DNA from: an uncultured Alphaproteobacteria bacterium | Lineage (GTDB): Bacteria > Pseudomonadota > Alphaproteobacteria > Rhodobacterales > Rhodobacteraceae | Length of the DNA: 64,000 bases | NCBI GenBank assembly: GCA_902537215.1 | Contig: CACBAM010000001.1 | Coordinates: 1-64,000, forward strand | Direction of reading: 5' to 3' | Shown here: one piece after another, positions 53,376 to 62,821 of the stretch | Position numbering within the stretch: position 1 is the first letter of the stretch | Layout of the letters: every line of letters starts with the position of its first letter | Notes under the pieces: generated by a model | Told to the model about the DNA's origin: nothing | The model's database searches: none | What the model saw: the letters and a program-made list of their open reading frames with translations, nothing else | Program-made: the position numbers and the translations under genes

Positions 53376-54527
53376 AAGTTTGTAATTGATCATACATATT
53401 CCTGCCATGAAAAGCGAGCAGCCAGATAAAAGCATGGCGTTTTGGTAGTCTCCAAAAAAGTCGATCATTAAACCTGAAATGTACGGCCCAACAATCTGCC
53501 CGATGCTAAAGGTAGTAGTTAAAAAAGCCACGGCAAATTTTATTGAGCCGGAATGCCGGATTTTTCCTTCCATTAACACTAAACCTACGATGCCGACTAC
53601 CCCAATTCCATAAGCTAAGCAGGCAAATAATGAAGCTCCAACTCCATCAAAAAAGTACAAGGTAAGTATCCCCGTAGAGCAGGTGAAGCACGATAAGGCT
53701 AAAGAGATATGATTGCCAGTAAGTTTACTGATAGCTTGCCAGATGAAAATGGCTGGCATAGCAGATATCCCAACTAAGATCCAACTTGCATGCTGAATGT
53801 TCTCTAATGCAGGGGTGTTGACCGCCAAAGCTGCGATAAAAGTACCAAAAATAATATAGCCAAACCCAAAAAAAAAGTAACCTACTGAGATTCCGACGAA
53901 TCCTAAAGAGAGTTTATTCGACTGAGAGGTCTGATCAATGCTTGATTCTGAACCTACTTCTAGCGGACTTGAAATGATTGGTATCGTTAAAACCAAGCAA
54001 ATTAACGCTATCACAAACCATTGGTAGTGCCAATGCAAGTCGAACATAGAGCAGATCCATACAGCTATAGCACTTAAAAACATTCCAACACCAAAACCCG
54101 ATATATGAGCTAAACGAAGATCTATGCGACCGGTAACTGTAATCTGAGAAAAAATTAGATTTGTCGCTATAACTAACCCAATTGCACCTGAAATTCCCTG
54201 GAGGAATCTTAATAGAACAAATAAGTAAAAATCGCTAGTTGAACCCATAAGGCCAAGTGTCACAATGGACACTACAACCGATAGATAAAGTGTGAGCCTT
54301 TGTTTGTTTGCAAAAGAATAAATAAGGGGAATAATCGAACCAATCAGATATCCCAAATAGTTAGAAGAAGCTATCAATCCGATATCTGCAGAGGAAATGT
54401 TAAGAGTATTCTGCATGTAGGGGATTATAGGAGTATAAGCAAACCTGCCTAAGCCACCAGTAATTGCCACAACACAAATTCCTACTAGTACCAATCTAAA
54501 CTGTGAATTTGTTGTTAAAAATGACAT
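53358..54527 (-). CDS. YbfB/YjiJ family MFS transporter
   Basis: 389 residues with about twelve hydrophobic segments. GGLGRFAYTPIIPYMQNTLNIS is the characteristic YbfB/YjiJ start, followed by LIASSNYLGYLIGS and LLRFLQGISGAIG; the second half has FFFGFGYIIFGTFIAAL. Substrate not known. Divergent from the selD fusion gene with 75 bases between them. Confidence 0.88.
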   Translation of the reverse strand: MSFLTTNSQFRLVLVGICVVAITGGLGRFAYTPIIPYMQNTLNISSADIGLIASSNYLGYLIGSIIPLIYSFANKQRLTLYLSVVVSIVTLGLMGSTSDFYLFVLLRFLQGISGAIGLVIATNLIFSQITVTGRIDLRLAHISGFGVGMFLSAIAVWICSMFDLHWHYQWFVIALICLVLTIPIISSPLEVGSESSIDQTSQSNKLSLGFVGISVGYFFFGFGYIIFGTFIAALAVNTPALENIQHASWILVGISAMPAIFIWQAISKLTGNHISLALSCFTCSTGILTLYFFDGVGASLFACLAYGIGVVGIVGLVLMEGKIRHSGSIKFAVAFLTTTFSIGQIVGPYISGLMIDFFGDYQNAMLLSGCSLFMAGICMINYKLLFSRF

Positions 54528-54602
54528 TTCTTTTTATAGTTCCTATGATTGAAAATAGCTTTCTTGTGCCTAAAGAATATGCAAACAAAAGGATAGCCAT
54601 AA

Positions 54603-56765
54603 ATGAATAGTGAGGAAAGTTTTTTTGAAAGAGACTTAGTTCTCATCGGAGCTGGGCATACAAATTGTCTGTTTTTGAAAATGTGGGCAATGAAGAGTAA
54701 TCCTTCTCTTCGAGTGACTCTAATAAATCCAGATCCTATTTCCTCTTATACCGGTATGCTACCTGCTTTAGTAGCTGGTTTATGTGCTAAATCAGATGCT
54801 CAAATAAATTTATTCAGTTTGTGTAGAGCTACAGGAACAAGATTAATAATCGATACTGTTAAAAAAATCGATAAGAAAAAAAGTCAAATTATGTGTAAGA
54901 CAGGGAGGATTGTAAACTTTGATTTACTATCCATAAATATTGGATCTAACTCTGTCCCTCTGATAAATGGGTTTAAAAAATTTGGATGCAGTGTTCGGCC
55001 TCTAGCTTCATTTCAAGAGCGTTGGGAAAACTTTTTGGAGTCCATTAATGAAAAATCGTCTCTGGTTATTTGTGTTATAGGGGGAGGCCTAGCATCAATT
55101 GAGTTGAGTTTCGCGATGGATATTCGATTGAAAGAGACTGAATTAGAAGATTTTAAGATTAAAATTTTTGAAAGTGGTAAAGCTTTTGAAAAATTGAGCC
55201 CAAATCAGCAAAGATATTTAAAAACTAAAGCCAAGCTACGAAAAATTGAAATAATTGAAAACACAACAATAAAAGAAGTTTCAAATAATGGATTAGTACA
55301 AAAAAACGGCAACTTGGTTCATGCAGATTTTATTATTTCCTGTATTGGACCTCAACCAAATGATTTGTTTAAAAAGTCAAAAATTGAAAATAAAGATGGT
55401 TATGTATGCGTAGACGAAACGTTGAGGGTCATAGGCTTTCAAAATGCGTTTGCAGTTGGCGATTGTGCACATTTCCCCTCTGAAGCGGTAGATAAGTCAG
55501 GAGTTTATGCTGTCAGGCAAGCACCAATTCTTCACAAAAACATTCTTAAGTTTCTTAAGAACGAGCAGCTAATCCGATTTAAACCTCAAAGTGATTATTT
55601 AAAGCTCATTGTCTATGAGGATGCATCTGCGATCTTCCTTAGGAATGGCGTTGCCTTTTCTGCTAAGTGGGTTTGGTCATTAAAAAGTTTCATCGATAAA
55701 AAGTTTATAACAAATTTCAAAAAACTTAGTGATATGGTCACTAAAGATCTGGAAAACGCCCAAAGCAATAGCCAAAAAATGCTCTGTGGTGGCTGTGGAT
55801 CAAAAGTCGGAAATGTTATTTTGGAGTCTTCATTAAGAAAATTATCAGATCCTGGCTCAAAACATATTGTTAGTGAAATAGGAGATGATGCAGCAATTAT
55901 CAAATTTAACTCCTCGTTTCAAGCTTTGACGACAGATCATCTGAGGTCATTCACAAAGGATGTATGGCTTCAAAGTAAAATTACAGCGCTTCATGCGTTG
56001 GGAGATATTTGGGCAATGGGATCCAATCCCGAAATCGCTCTCACGAATATTATTATTCCAGAGTCCTCAAACGAGATACAAAAGCGAACAATCGAAGAAA
56101 TTATTGATGGCGCAAATAGTGTTTTTGGTGCTGAGGGAGTAAAGATAGTAGGAGGCCATACCTCTTTAGGAAAAGAGATAGTGATTGGTTTCACGTTGGG
56201 AGGTTTCTCAAAAAAGCAACCTAAGACTGTTGATAAGGCATGTGTAGGAGATCAAATAATCTTAACCAAACCATTAGGCTCTGGAGTTCTTTTGGCCGGA
56301 GAAATGCGTTTTGAAGGTGAAGGGCAGCATCTTAAAAATCTTTTTGATGCTATGTGTCAGTCACAAAGTTCTATAGCTAAGGTGCTAAGCAAAGTAGCAA
56401 ACTCAATGACTGATATAACTGGTTTCGGCTTGGCCGGTCACCTTCTGAACATAGTTTCAAAGTCTAACGTAGGAGCAAAACTATTTTTGGATCAGGTACC
56501 TGTATACCCTGGCGCCAAAAATCTAATAGCCAAGGATATCAGATCTTCCATTTTCGAGAATAATTATATGTATACTGAGAAAATGATTATTAAAACGACA
56601 GCGAATACAGATATCCTTTTTGATCCCCAAACATCTGGTCCACTACTAGCTACTGTCCCCAAAGACAAAGTAAAGGGCGTCATTGCTGCTGGAGAAGATT
56701 TTGGTTTTCATTGCAAAGTTATAGGAGAACTTACAAATGGCAAACCCTATATAGAAGTATTATAG
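54603..56765 (+). CDS. selD: Selenide, water dikinase fused to an NADH-dehydrogenase-like flavoprotein domain
   Basis: 720 residues, two parts. Residues about 10-370 form a pyridine-nucleotide-disulfide/Ndh-like oxidoreductase: LVLIGAGHTNCLFLKMWAM binds FAD, VICVIGGGLASIEL binds NAD(P)H, and NAFAVGDCAHFPSEA is the second FAD motif. From about 392 the SelD domain follows: CGGCGSKVG with C398 and K401 at the positions of E. coli SelD C17 and K20, then SEIGDDAAII, LTTDHLRSF, GHTSLGKE and DITGFGLAGHLL. It makes selenophosphate from selenide and ATP; the oxidoreductase part may generate or deliver reduced selenium. It faces selU, which uses the product. Confidence 0.94.
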   Translation: MNSEESFFERDLVLIGAGHTNCLFLKMWAMKSNPSLRVTLINPDPISSYTGMLPALVAGLCAKSDAQINLFSLCRATGTRLIIDTVKKIDKKKSQIMCKTGRIVNFDLLSINIGSNSVPLINGFKKFGCSVRPLASFQERWENFLESINEKSSLVICVIGGGLASIELSFAMDIRLKETELEDFKIKIFESGKAFEKLSPNQQRYLKTKAKLRKIEIIENTTIKEVSNNGLVQKNGNLVHADFIISCIGPQPNDLFKKSKIENKDGYVCVDETLRVIGFQNAFAVGDCAHFPSEAVDKSGVYAVRQAPILHKNILKFLKNEQLIRFKPQSDYLKLIVYEDASAIFLRNGVAFSAKWVWSLKSFIDKKFITNFKKLSDMVTKDLENAQSNSQKMLCGGCGSKVGNVILESSLRKLSDPGSKHIVSEIGDDAAIIKFNSSFQALTTDHLRSFTKDVWLQSKITALHALGDIWAMGSNPEIALTNIIIPESSNEIQKRTIEEIIDGANSVFGAEGVKIVGGHTSLGKEIVIGFTLGGFSKKQPKTVDKACVGDQIILTKPLGSGVLLAGEMRFEGEGQHLKNLFDAMCQSQSSIAKVLSKVANSMTDITGFGLAGHLLNIVSKSNVGAKLFLDQVPVYPGAKNLIAKDIRSSIFENNYMYTEKMIIKTTANTDILFDPQTSGPLLATVPKDKVKGVIAAGEDFGFHCKVIGELTNGKPYIEVL

Positions 56766-56770
56766 AGTAT

Positions 56771-57826
56771 TCATTCTATTTTTTTCGCCGTTTGCAATAT
56801 TCTATCAACCATTGAACTTAACCCTTTTGGGGACATATCCTCTATTTTTAACTTGGCAAATACTTCTTTCTTCTTTCTTAACAGGCTTCGTTTGTACCTA
56901 GGGTCATAATGTTTTTCCATAAGTTGTTTTACAAGTTCATAAAACTCTTTATTTTTTGCCATTAGCAACCAGCTTTCTACAACTTTTTGCCCAGCTATGG
57001 TCGAAAGGCTCGTAATTTGTTTTTCTAATAAATCTAGATCAGTTGTTATTTCGGAATATTCTTCAACTAAAAATTTTGCCCTCTTTTCAACAGTGGCTGA
57101 TAGTTCAATTTGTGGAGCGCTTTTCATCAACTTCCAAAATTCCTTAGGTATATGCAAGTTTCCAATTTTATTGGATTCTGCCTCCACAAATATTGGCTCA
57201 TTAGTTTTGAGATTTACCAGTTTATCGTAGATTAGCGTTTCAAATAACTTTTGAGACGGTTGTTTCTGACCTTGTGATCCAAATACAGATCCTTTGTGAT
57301 TTGCCAGGCTTTCCAAATCGATAGTTTGCCCATTTTTTTTTTCTATTAAATTGAGTACTTTTGTTTTCGCTGTGCCTGTATTTCCTGTGAGGAGTATTAG
57401 ATAGTACCTGTCTATATTTCTATTTAGGAATTCACTGATATGTTTTCGAAATGCCTTATAGCCTCCATCTACCACTTCTACTTTCCAACCTATTTGGTCC
57501 AGTATAGTGGCCAGGGCATAAGATCGCTGTCCACCTCGCCAACAGTATATCAAAGGAAGCCAATCTCTATTTTTGTTGTAGAGATAATCTTTTAAATGAT
57601 CTGAAATATTTTTTGAAACTATAGATGCGCCTAACTTTTTTGCTTCAAATTTACTTTTCTGTTTATACATCGTGCCGATCATTTCCCGTTCGGCATTAGA
57701 AAGAACTGGGAGATTAATAGACCCTGGTATCCGGTCGTCTTCAAACTCTAAAGGCGAACGAACGTCAATGACAGCATCGAAATCATGTATTTGAATATCC
57801 GAAAACTTTACACGCTTTATACTCAT
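56771..57826 (-). CDS. selU: tRNA 2-selenouridine synthase
   Basis: 351 residues from the ATG at 57826 (a TTG four codons upstream is also open). An N-terminal rhodanese domain has FDAVIDVRSPLEFEDDRIPGS and catalytic Cys in LIYCWRGGQRS; the second half has a P-loop GNTGTAKTKVLN. This pair is specific to SelU/MnmH, which replaces sulfur by selenium in the wobble 2-thiouridine via geranylation. Converges with the selD fusion with five bases between them, so both enzymes of the tRNA selenation route are here. Confidence 0.95.
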   Translation of the reverse strand: MSIKRVKFSDIQIHDFDAVIDVRSPLEFEDDRIPGSINLPVLSNAEREMIGTMYKQKSKFEAKKLGASIVSKNISDHLKDYLYNKNRDWLPLIYCWRGGQRSYALATILDQIGWKVEVVDGGYKAFRKHISEFLNRNIDRYYLILLTGNTGTAKTKVLNLIEKKNGQTIDLESLANHKGSVFGSQGQKQPSQKLFETLIYDKLVNLKTNEPIFVEAESNKIGNLHIPKEFWKLMKSAPQIELSATVEKRAKFLVEEYSEITTDLDLLEKQITSLSTIAGQKVVESWLLMAKNKEFYELVKQLMEKHYDPRYKRSLLRKKKEVFAKLKIEDMSPKGLSSMVDRILQTAKKIE

Positions 57827-57907
57827 ATTTTTATTCAACTTATCAAAAGAAAGGAGTTATTAACATAATTAGTATTAATTTAGGTAAAAAGATAGGAGGA
57901 TACTACA

Positions 57908-57961
57908 ATGTTTTTTAACTTAAGAAATTTGTGTGCATGTCATGAGAAAAAAGATTATTGA
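57908..57961 (+). promoter_or_regulatory. 17-codon leader ORF overlapping the start of the cyclase-family gene
   Basis: AGGAGG at about 57895-57900 is one of the best ribosome binding sites in the window, but it serves an ATG at 57908 whose frame is only 17 codons (MFFNLRNLCACHEKKDY). That frame runs across the downstream gene's ATG at 57942 and stops at 57959-57961. The cyclase ATG itself has no recognisable site, so its translation probably depends on ribosomes finishing the leader. The CAC-H segment might sense a metal or amino acid, but this is speculation. Confidence 0.5.
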
Positions 57962-58718
57962 TCTATCGGTATCCTTGGAAATAGGTATAAATTCTGATCC
58001 CCCTACTGCTCTGCCAAAGATTGATTACATATCTCACCAAGATTCTGCTCAACACGTTTGTTCTTTCTTTCCAGGGCTTCAGAAAGATGACTTGCCCGGA
58101 GGAGAAGGCTGGGCGGTTGAGCAATTAAATATAAGTACTCATAATGGCACTCACCTTGATGCTCCCTATCATTTTCATTCGACAATGGATCGGGGTAAAA
58201 AAGCGATCACTATTGATCAGGTTCCACTTGAATGGTGTTTTAACCCTGGTGTTAAATTTGACTTTCGACATATGGAAGATGGTTATGTTGTCACACCTAA
58301 TGATATAAAAGCCGAGCTTAAAAGAATTAACTATGAAATTAAGCCATTTGACATTGTTCTGGTTAATACATCAGCTGGCAACCACTATGGTGCTGACGAC
58401 TATCTCCTTAAGGGCTGTGGTATAGGAAAAGACGCCACAATATTTTTATTGGAGAAAGGGGTAAAAATTACTGGGACTGATGCTTGGAGCTGGGATGCAC
58501 CCTTTGCTCATACTGCAGAAAAATACAGGCAAACAAAGGATTCTTCAATCATATGGGAAGGTCATAGAGCAGGTATGGAAAAGGCTTATTGCCATATGGA
58601 AAAACTGAGCTCTCTGGAGAAATTACCAGACTATGGATACACGATTTCTTGCTTTCCTTTTAAAATAAAGAAAGCTTCCGCTGGGTTCATTCGTGCGGTT
58701 GCCATTTTGGATCTGTAG
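57942..58718 (+). CDS. Cyclase family (kynurenine formamidase-like) metal-dependent hydrolase
   Basis: 258 residues from ATG 57942. The metal-binding signature is STHNGTHLDAPYHFH with H67, H71, D73 and H77/H79, diagnostic for the cyclase/KynB fold (PF04199). GTDAWSWDAPF supplies a second conserved site. Known members hydrolyse N-formylkynurenine or isatin, or act on polyketides; at 258 residues and with insertions (FFPGLQKDDLPGGEGW) it is larger than bacterial KynB, so the reaction is left open. Confidence 0.88.
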   Translation: MRKKIIDLSVSLEIGINSDPPTALPKIDYISHQDSAQHVCSFFPGLQKDDLPGGEGWAVEQLNISTHNGTHLDAPYHFHSTMDRGKKAITIDQVPLEWCFNPGVKFDFRHMEDGYVVTPNDIKAELKRINYEIKPFDIVLVNTSAGNHYGADDYLLKGCGIGKDATIFLLEKGVKITGTDAWSWDAPFAHTAEKYRQTKDSSIIWEGHRAGMEKAYCHMEKLSSLEKLPDYGYTISCFPFKIKKASAGFIRAVAILDL

Positions 58719-58725
58719 CCTGATA

Positions 58726-58749
58726 TAGAGGAAAAATTTGTTTTCTCTA
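58726..58749. terminator. Probable terminator between convergent genes
   Basis: TAGAGGAAAA (58726-58735) pairs with TTTTCTCTA (58741-58749), with one bulged G, between the cyclase-family gene and the convergent AidB-like gene. A short run of A/T flanks it on both sides, so it may work in both directions. Confidence 0.4.
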
Positions 58750-58789
58750 AAATTTAATGAAACATTAGGTCAAAAGTTAATCCTATTTA

Positions 58790-60445
58790 TTAGCCGCCCA
58801 TTATATATTCAAAACTTGTATCAGTAGGTAATGTCCCAAAAGCTCCACTCCATCGAGGTCCAAGTCTACTATTACAAAAAGCCGAAACTTTTTCCTCTTC
58901 GCCACTTTTTATAAATATTGATGCCTGAATAAGACAGGCCATTTTTTCCGTCAGTAGCCTAGCCTCAACCTCTAAATCTATTGGATCTTGCAAAGTTTCT
59001 TTCAAGTGACTAAAGCTCTCATCAAAATTTTTATTTGATCCTTTTGCTGAGGCGAGTTCTCTAAATAATGCAGGTAGTGCATTTTTATCTCTTTGTAGAG
59101 CTCTCAAAACATCTAAACACATTACGTTACCGCTTCCTTCCCAGATGCTGTTTAGAGGAGCCTCCCTGTAAAGCCTGGGCATAATAGATTCTTCTATATA
59201 ACCAGGACCACCATGACATTCTAGAGCTTCGAATACTAAATAAGGTGTTCTCTTAGTTATCCAGTATTTGCTTATAGCGGTACTTATACGAGCGAATGAC
59301 CGTTCATCTTCATTGGAATTTTGATTGTCAACGGCTCTTGCTACTCTGAGTGACAAATTCAAAGCAGCCTCACTTTCTAAAACCATATCGGCGATAACGT
59401 TTCTCATTAAAGGTTGATCGATCAGTCTTCTTTGAAATGCTGATCTGTGAGAAACATGATGTTGGACCTGAACAATCGCCTGACGCATTAAAGACGCTGA
59501 GCTGACAGCACAGTATATTCTATTTCCTATAACCATATCTAGAATTGTCTTAATTCCCTTCCCTTCTTCTCCAATCATTGTGCCAAAAGTATCATCGAGC
59601 TCAATTTCAGAGGATGCATTTGACTTGTTGCCAAGCTTGTCTTTAAGTCTCTGGATGAAAAAACTATTTCGTTCCCCATTTGGCATCCATCTTGGCACAA
59701 GAAAACATGATAACCCGACATCGGTGTTGGCCAGCACAAGAAAGGCATCGCACATAGGGGCCGAGCAAAAATACTTATGACCAGTAAGAAGATAATCCGA
59801 CCCATTGCCAACATTAGAGGACACAGGCTTAGCTCTCGTTGAGTTGGCTCTTACATCCGATCCGCCTTGCTTCTCTGTCATAAACATACCTATTGTTGCA
59901 CCCACTTTTTGATTGATGGGTATATCTCGATCATCATATTGATTTGATAGCACCTTTGGTAACCATTGATCCTCTAATTGTTGATTATGCTTAAGTGCTG
60001 GTATAACAGAATACGTCATCGCCATCGGACACATAACACCACCTTCTACTTGATTAAACATGTAAGTGAGTGCCATGTGCGCAACTTGCGACCCCTCTTT
60101 GTTATGTTTCCATGCAAAGCTTGGAATTTCATTATTTATAGCTTCTCTCAGAAGGTGATGATAGGACGGATGGTAATCAATGTAATTTATTCTATTTCCA
60201 TACTGATCAAATGCCTTTAATTCAGGCGGATTTTTATTTGCCTTTTCTGCATGATCAAACATTTCGGTTCTACCCATCAACTGCCCAAAATCACTTAATT
60301 TTTTTTCTGCCCACCCCGCACCTTCTCTATTAACAGCATCTCTAAGATTTTTATCACCTTTCCATAGATCTTGATTGCCTATATATGGAGGCATGTTTTC
60401 AACCTCATGTGTTGGTAATTGTTTTATTGGTCTGAGATGGTTCAT
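58790..60445 (-). CDS. AidB-like acyl-CoA dehydrogenase
   Basis: 551 residues, the long form typical of AidB and related isovaleryl-type dehydrogenases. MFMTEKQGGSDVRANST is the flavin-contacting block, HKYFCSAPMCDAFLVLANT follows, and the C-terminal domain has ALECHGGPGYIEESIMPRLYREAPLNSIWEGSGNV (read in part). E. coli AidB protects DNA from alkylation and has only weak dehydrogenase activity; here the neighbours (carboxyltransferase and others) may instead indicate branched acyl-CoA catabolism. Start of a minus-strand chain of five genes in reverse order. Confidence 0.9.
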   Translation of the reverse strand: MNHLRPIKQLPTHEVENMPPYIGNQDLWKGDKNLRDAVNREGAGWAEKKLSDFGQLMGRTEMFDHAEKANKNPPELKAFDQYGNRINYIDYHPSYHHLLREAINNEIPSFAWKHNKEGSQVAHMALTYMFNQVEGGVMCPMAMTYSVIPALKHNQQLEDQWLPKVLSNQYDDRDIPINQKVGATIGMFMTEKQGGSDVRANSTRAKPVSSNVGNGSDYLLTGHKYFCSAPMCDAFLVLANTDVGLSCFLVPRWMPNGERNSFFIQRLKDKLGNKSNASSEIELDDTFGTMIGEEGKGIKTILDMVIGNRIYCAVSSASLMRQAIVQVQHHVSHRSAFQRRLIDQPLMRNVIADMVLESEAALNLSLRVARAVDNQNSNEDERSFARISTAISKYWITKRTPYLVFEALECHGGPGYIEESIMPRLYREAPLNSIWEGSGNVMCLDVLRALQRDKNALPALFRELASAKGSNKNFDESFSHLKETLQDPIDLEVEARLLTEKMACLIQASIFIKSGEEEKVSAFCNSRLGPRWSGAFGTLPTDTSFEYIMGG

Positions 60446-60459
60446 ATTATTTATTCCAT

Positions 60460-61233
60460 TTAAAAAAGTGAAAGCACACTGTTGATGCCTACAGTCCCAG
60501 GAGTCCTTACACTGCAGTAAACTCCAAAATCCTGATGTCCAAATCGTTCATTCAGTATACCTATGGTATCACAATTATATTGGCCTGTCTTAGTATTAGT
60601 TTTTGTAGCATTACATCGCTCTATTCTATCAACAACCTTTAACTCTACTTCATCAATTTTAATCAATTTACCAACCCAATCAAATTCAACCCATGGCTCC
60701 CCTGTACGTATCCATATATTTCCTCTGAACCTCTCAGGTTCTAAGCTTTTGCCCGCTTTCTTGGAGAGATCTTCTAGAGAGTCTAGCGAGTTGATAGAAA
60801 TTGACTGGAAGGGAGTGTCTGTGAGAGCCGTATCGGCTACGCTCACTAATTTTGTAGGTTTTGGAACTTTATCAGTACAAAGAGGGAGCAACCACTTCAC
60901 AAAAGTTTCTCGGTCAGTATTATCACTAAGGTCTAATGTTATAGGTTTTAAATAGGGGTGTTTAAAAGTATATTTTTGATTATCAGTCCTTATTGACTCG
61001 ACGGCTGATAGCGTCGGCATAATTGAGCCTCTAAGAAACTTAGTACACGGTTGCCACTCATTTGATAATTCGTCAAAAGAACTTTTTTCATGCACCAATG
61101 CCCAACTTCTGTCCAAAGGAAGAGCTTTTCTTCTCTCTAACTTAATCTGTGTAATTTCTTCGCGACTTATCGATTTTATTGGATGCCGAAAAATCTTTTC
61201 CACTCTTACAGTCAATGTGCTTCGTGAATTCAT
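60460..61233 (-). CDS. MOSC domain protein
   Basis: 257 residues. The N-terminal beta-barrel extension (VRVEKIFRHPIKSISREEITQIKL) with ALPLDRSWALVHEK precedes a MOSC domain whose conserved Cys is in VDRIERCNATKTNTKTG, ending GHQDFGVYCSVRTPGTV. MOSC proteins bind or carry sulfur for the molybdenum cofactor and reduce N-hydroxylated substrates (mARC/YiiM types). Its start overlaps the stop of the carboxyltransferase gene. Confidence 0.9.
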   Translation of the reverse strand: MNSRSTLTVRVEKIFRHPIKSISREEITQIKLERRKALPLDRSWALVHEKSSFDELSNEWQPCTKFLRGSIMPTLSAVESIRTDNQKYTFKHPYLKPITLDLSDNTDRETFVKWLLPLCTDKVPKPTKLVSVADTALTDTPFQSISINSLDSLEDLSKKAGKSLEPERFRGNIWIRTGEPWVEFDWVGKLIKIDEVELKVVDRIERCNATKTNTKTGQYNCDTIGILNERFGHQDFGVYCSVRTPGTVGINSVLSLF

Positions 61234-62804
61234 TATGGCCTCATTGTTACAAGGTAAGGTTTTGGACTTTTCAATCGGTAAGCTTTAAGCGCGAGTTCTA
61301 ACCAAGATATTAGTCGTGGACGCGTTTCCCTAGGATCTATCAAATCATGGGCAGAAAAGCCTTCTGCTCTTGGAATTGGTGATTGTCGTTGAGCTAATTG
61401 ATCCTCAAGCTCCTTCTGTTTTTTTTCAGGATTTTTAGCCATAGCAATTTCCTTCGAAAATGCAACGGCAACGCCACCTTCTACAGGTAAAGCACCACTT
61501 AAGGCACTGGGCCAAAGTAATGTGAAGCTATCAGGCCCATAGTGTGCAGTAGCAGCTACACCAAAAGATTTATGCATATGAACAGACGCCCACGGCACTC
61601 TTGATTGCATTATCGCGGATATGGCAGCTGTGCCAAATCTAATTGTACCACTTTTTTCTGATTCTGGACCAATCATGAATCCTGGCTCGTCTACCAAACT
61701 GATAATTGGAATATGGAAACTGTTACAAAAATCAGAAAATCTTTCTAATTTCTTTGAGGCACTGGTTGTCATCGCCCCTGCGTAGAACATGCAGTCATTG
61801 GCGATAACGCCGACTGATTGACCATTAAGTCTACCTAAGCCTGTTACAAGGCTTGGACCATATTTTTTACCGATCTCAAAAAAGGTGCTTTGATCATCAT
61901 TTATATCTAGTAGGGATGTGATGATCTTTCTGACGTTATATGGTCTACGTCTATCTTTTGGTATTATATCGATTAATAAATCATCACAACGATCCATCTT
62001 GTCATTAGTAGCAATAGAGTCCGGGAACGACCAAGCGTTATCCGGCACAAAGGAAAGAAATGCTTTTATTTGTTCAAAAGCGTCATCTTCTGTTTTTGCA
62101 AAGTTGTTTATTACTCCACTTTTTAAGTGAACCTCGGGTCCACCAAGGGCCTCTTTTGTAACATCTATATTTAACGCTCTTTTTACGACTTTTGGCCCTG
62201 CTATAAGTACCAGCGAGGTCTCTGTCATTACTGAAAAGTGTGAGGCTACTAGACGAGATGCGGGTAGTCCAGCTACTGGTCCCAAAGCGGCCGTTGCCAC
62301 AGGCACTTCCCCCAAAGTGTTAGCAAGCGAAATAAATCGTGAAGGCGTGTATACGGCATCACTTGTAGGCCGATTACTTTTTTCTTGATTGGTGCCACCA
62401 ACGGACCCCCCAGCTCCTTCATGCAATCGAATTAAAGGGACCTTGTATTTAAGTGCCAGTTCTTCTGTGTAAATACTTTTCCTTAAACCGGCAGCATTTG
62501 GTGATCCACCTTTTAAAGAAAAATCTTCTCCTCCTATGATCACTGGTCTTTTATTGATTTTCCCAAATCCTAGAATAAAGTTTCCGGGAGTAAATTTCTT
62601 GATTGATCCATTATCATTATACTCTGAGAAACCAGCACTTTTACCAATTTCATTGAAAGATTTATTATCTAGTATCCTGTTGATCCTTTCCCTTATAGGT
62701 AGTCGACCTTTTTTATACTGTAATTCTACAGCCTCTTTGCCACCCATCTGGTCAGCAAAATTTCTCTTCTCATTGATTTCTTTTGCTTCTTTTTCCCACG
62801 TCAA
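61233..62804 (-). CDS. Acyl-CoA carboxylase carboxyltransferase (beta) subunit
   Basis: 523 residues of the crotonase-like carboxyltransferase fold in two halves: LIRLHEGAGGSVGGTNQEKSNRP and ALGPVAGLPASRLVASHFSVM in the first, VGVIANDCMFYAGAMTTSASKKLERFSDFCNSF with PIISLVDEPGFMIGPESEKSG and VPWASVHMHKSFGVAATAHYG in the second (all read in part). It transfers carboxyl from biotin to propionyl-, methylcrotonyl- or geranyl-CoA-like acceptors. No biotin carboxylase/BCCP gene lies within the window, so the partner must be elsewhere. Confidence 0.92.
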   Translation of the reverse strand: MTWEKEAKEINEKRNFADQMGGKEAVELQYKKGRLPIRERINRILDNKSFNEIGKSAGFSEYNDNGSIKKFTPGNFILGFGKINKRPVIIGGEDFSLKGGSPNAAGLRKSIYTEELALKYKVPLIRLHEGAGGSVGGTNQEKSNRPTSDAVYTPSRFISLANTLGEVPVATAALGPVAGLPASRLVASHFSVMTETSLVLIAGPKVVKRALNIDVTKEALGGPEVHLKSGVINNFAKTEDDAFEQIKAFLSFVPDNAWSFPDSIATNDKMDRCDDLLIDIIPKDRRRPYNVRKIITSLLDINDDQSTFFEIGKKYGPSLVTGLGRLNGQSVGVIANDCMFYAGAMTTSASKKLERFSDFCNSFHIPIISLVDEPGFMIGPESEKSGTIRFGTAAISAIMQSRVPWASVHMHKSFGVAATAHYGPDSFTLLWPSALSGALPVEGGVAVAFSKEIAMAKNPEKKQKELEDQLAQRQSPIPRAEGFSAHDLIDPRETRPRLISWLELALKAYRLKSPKPYLVTMRP

Positions 62805-62821
62805 TATCTATCTCCAATTTT

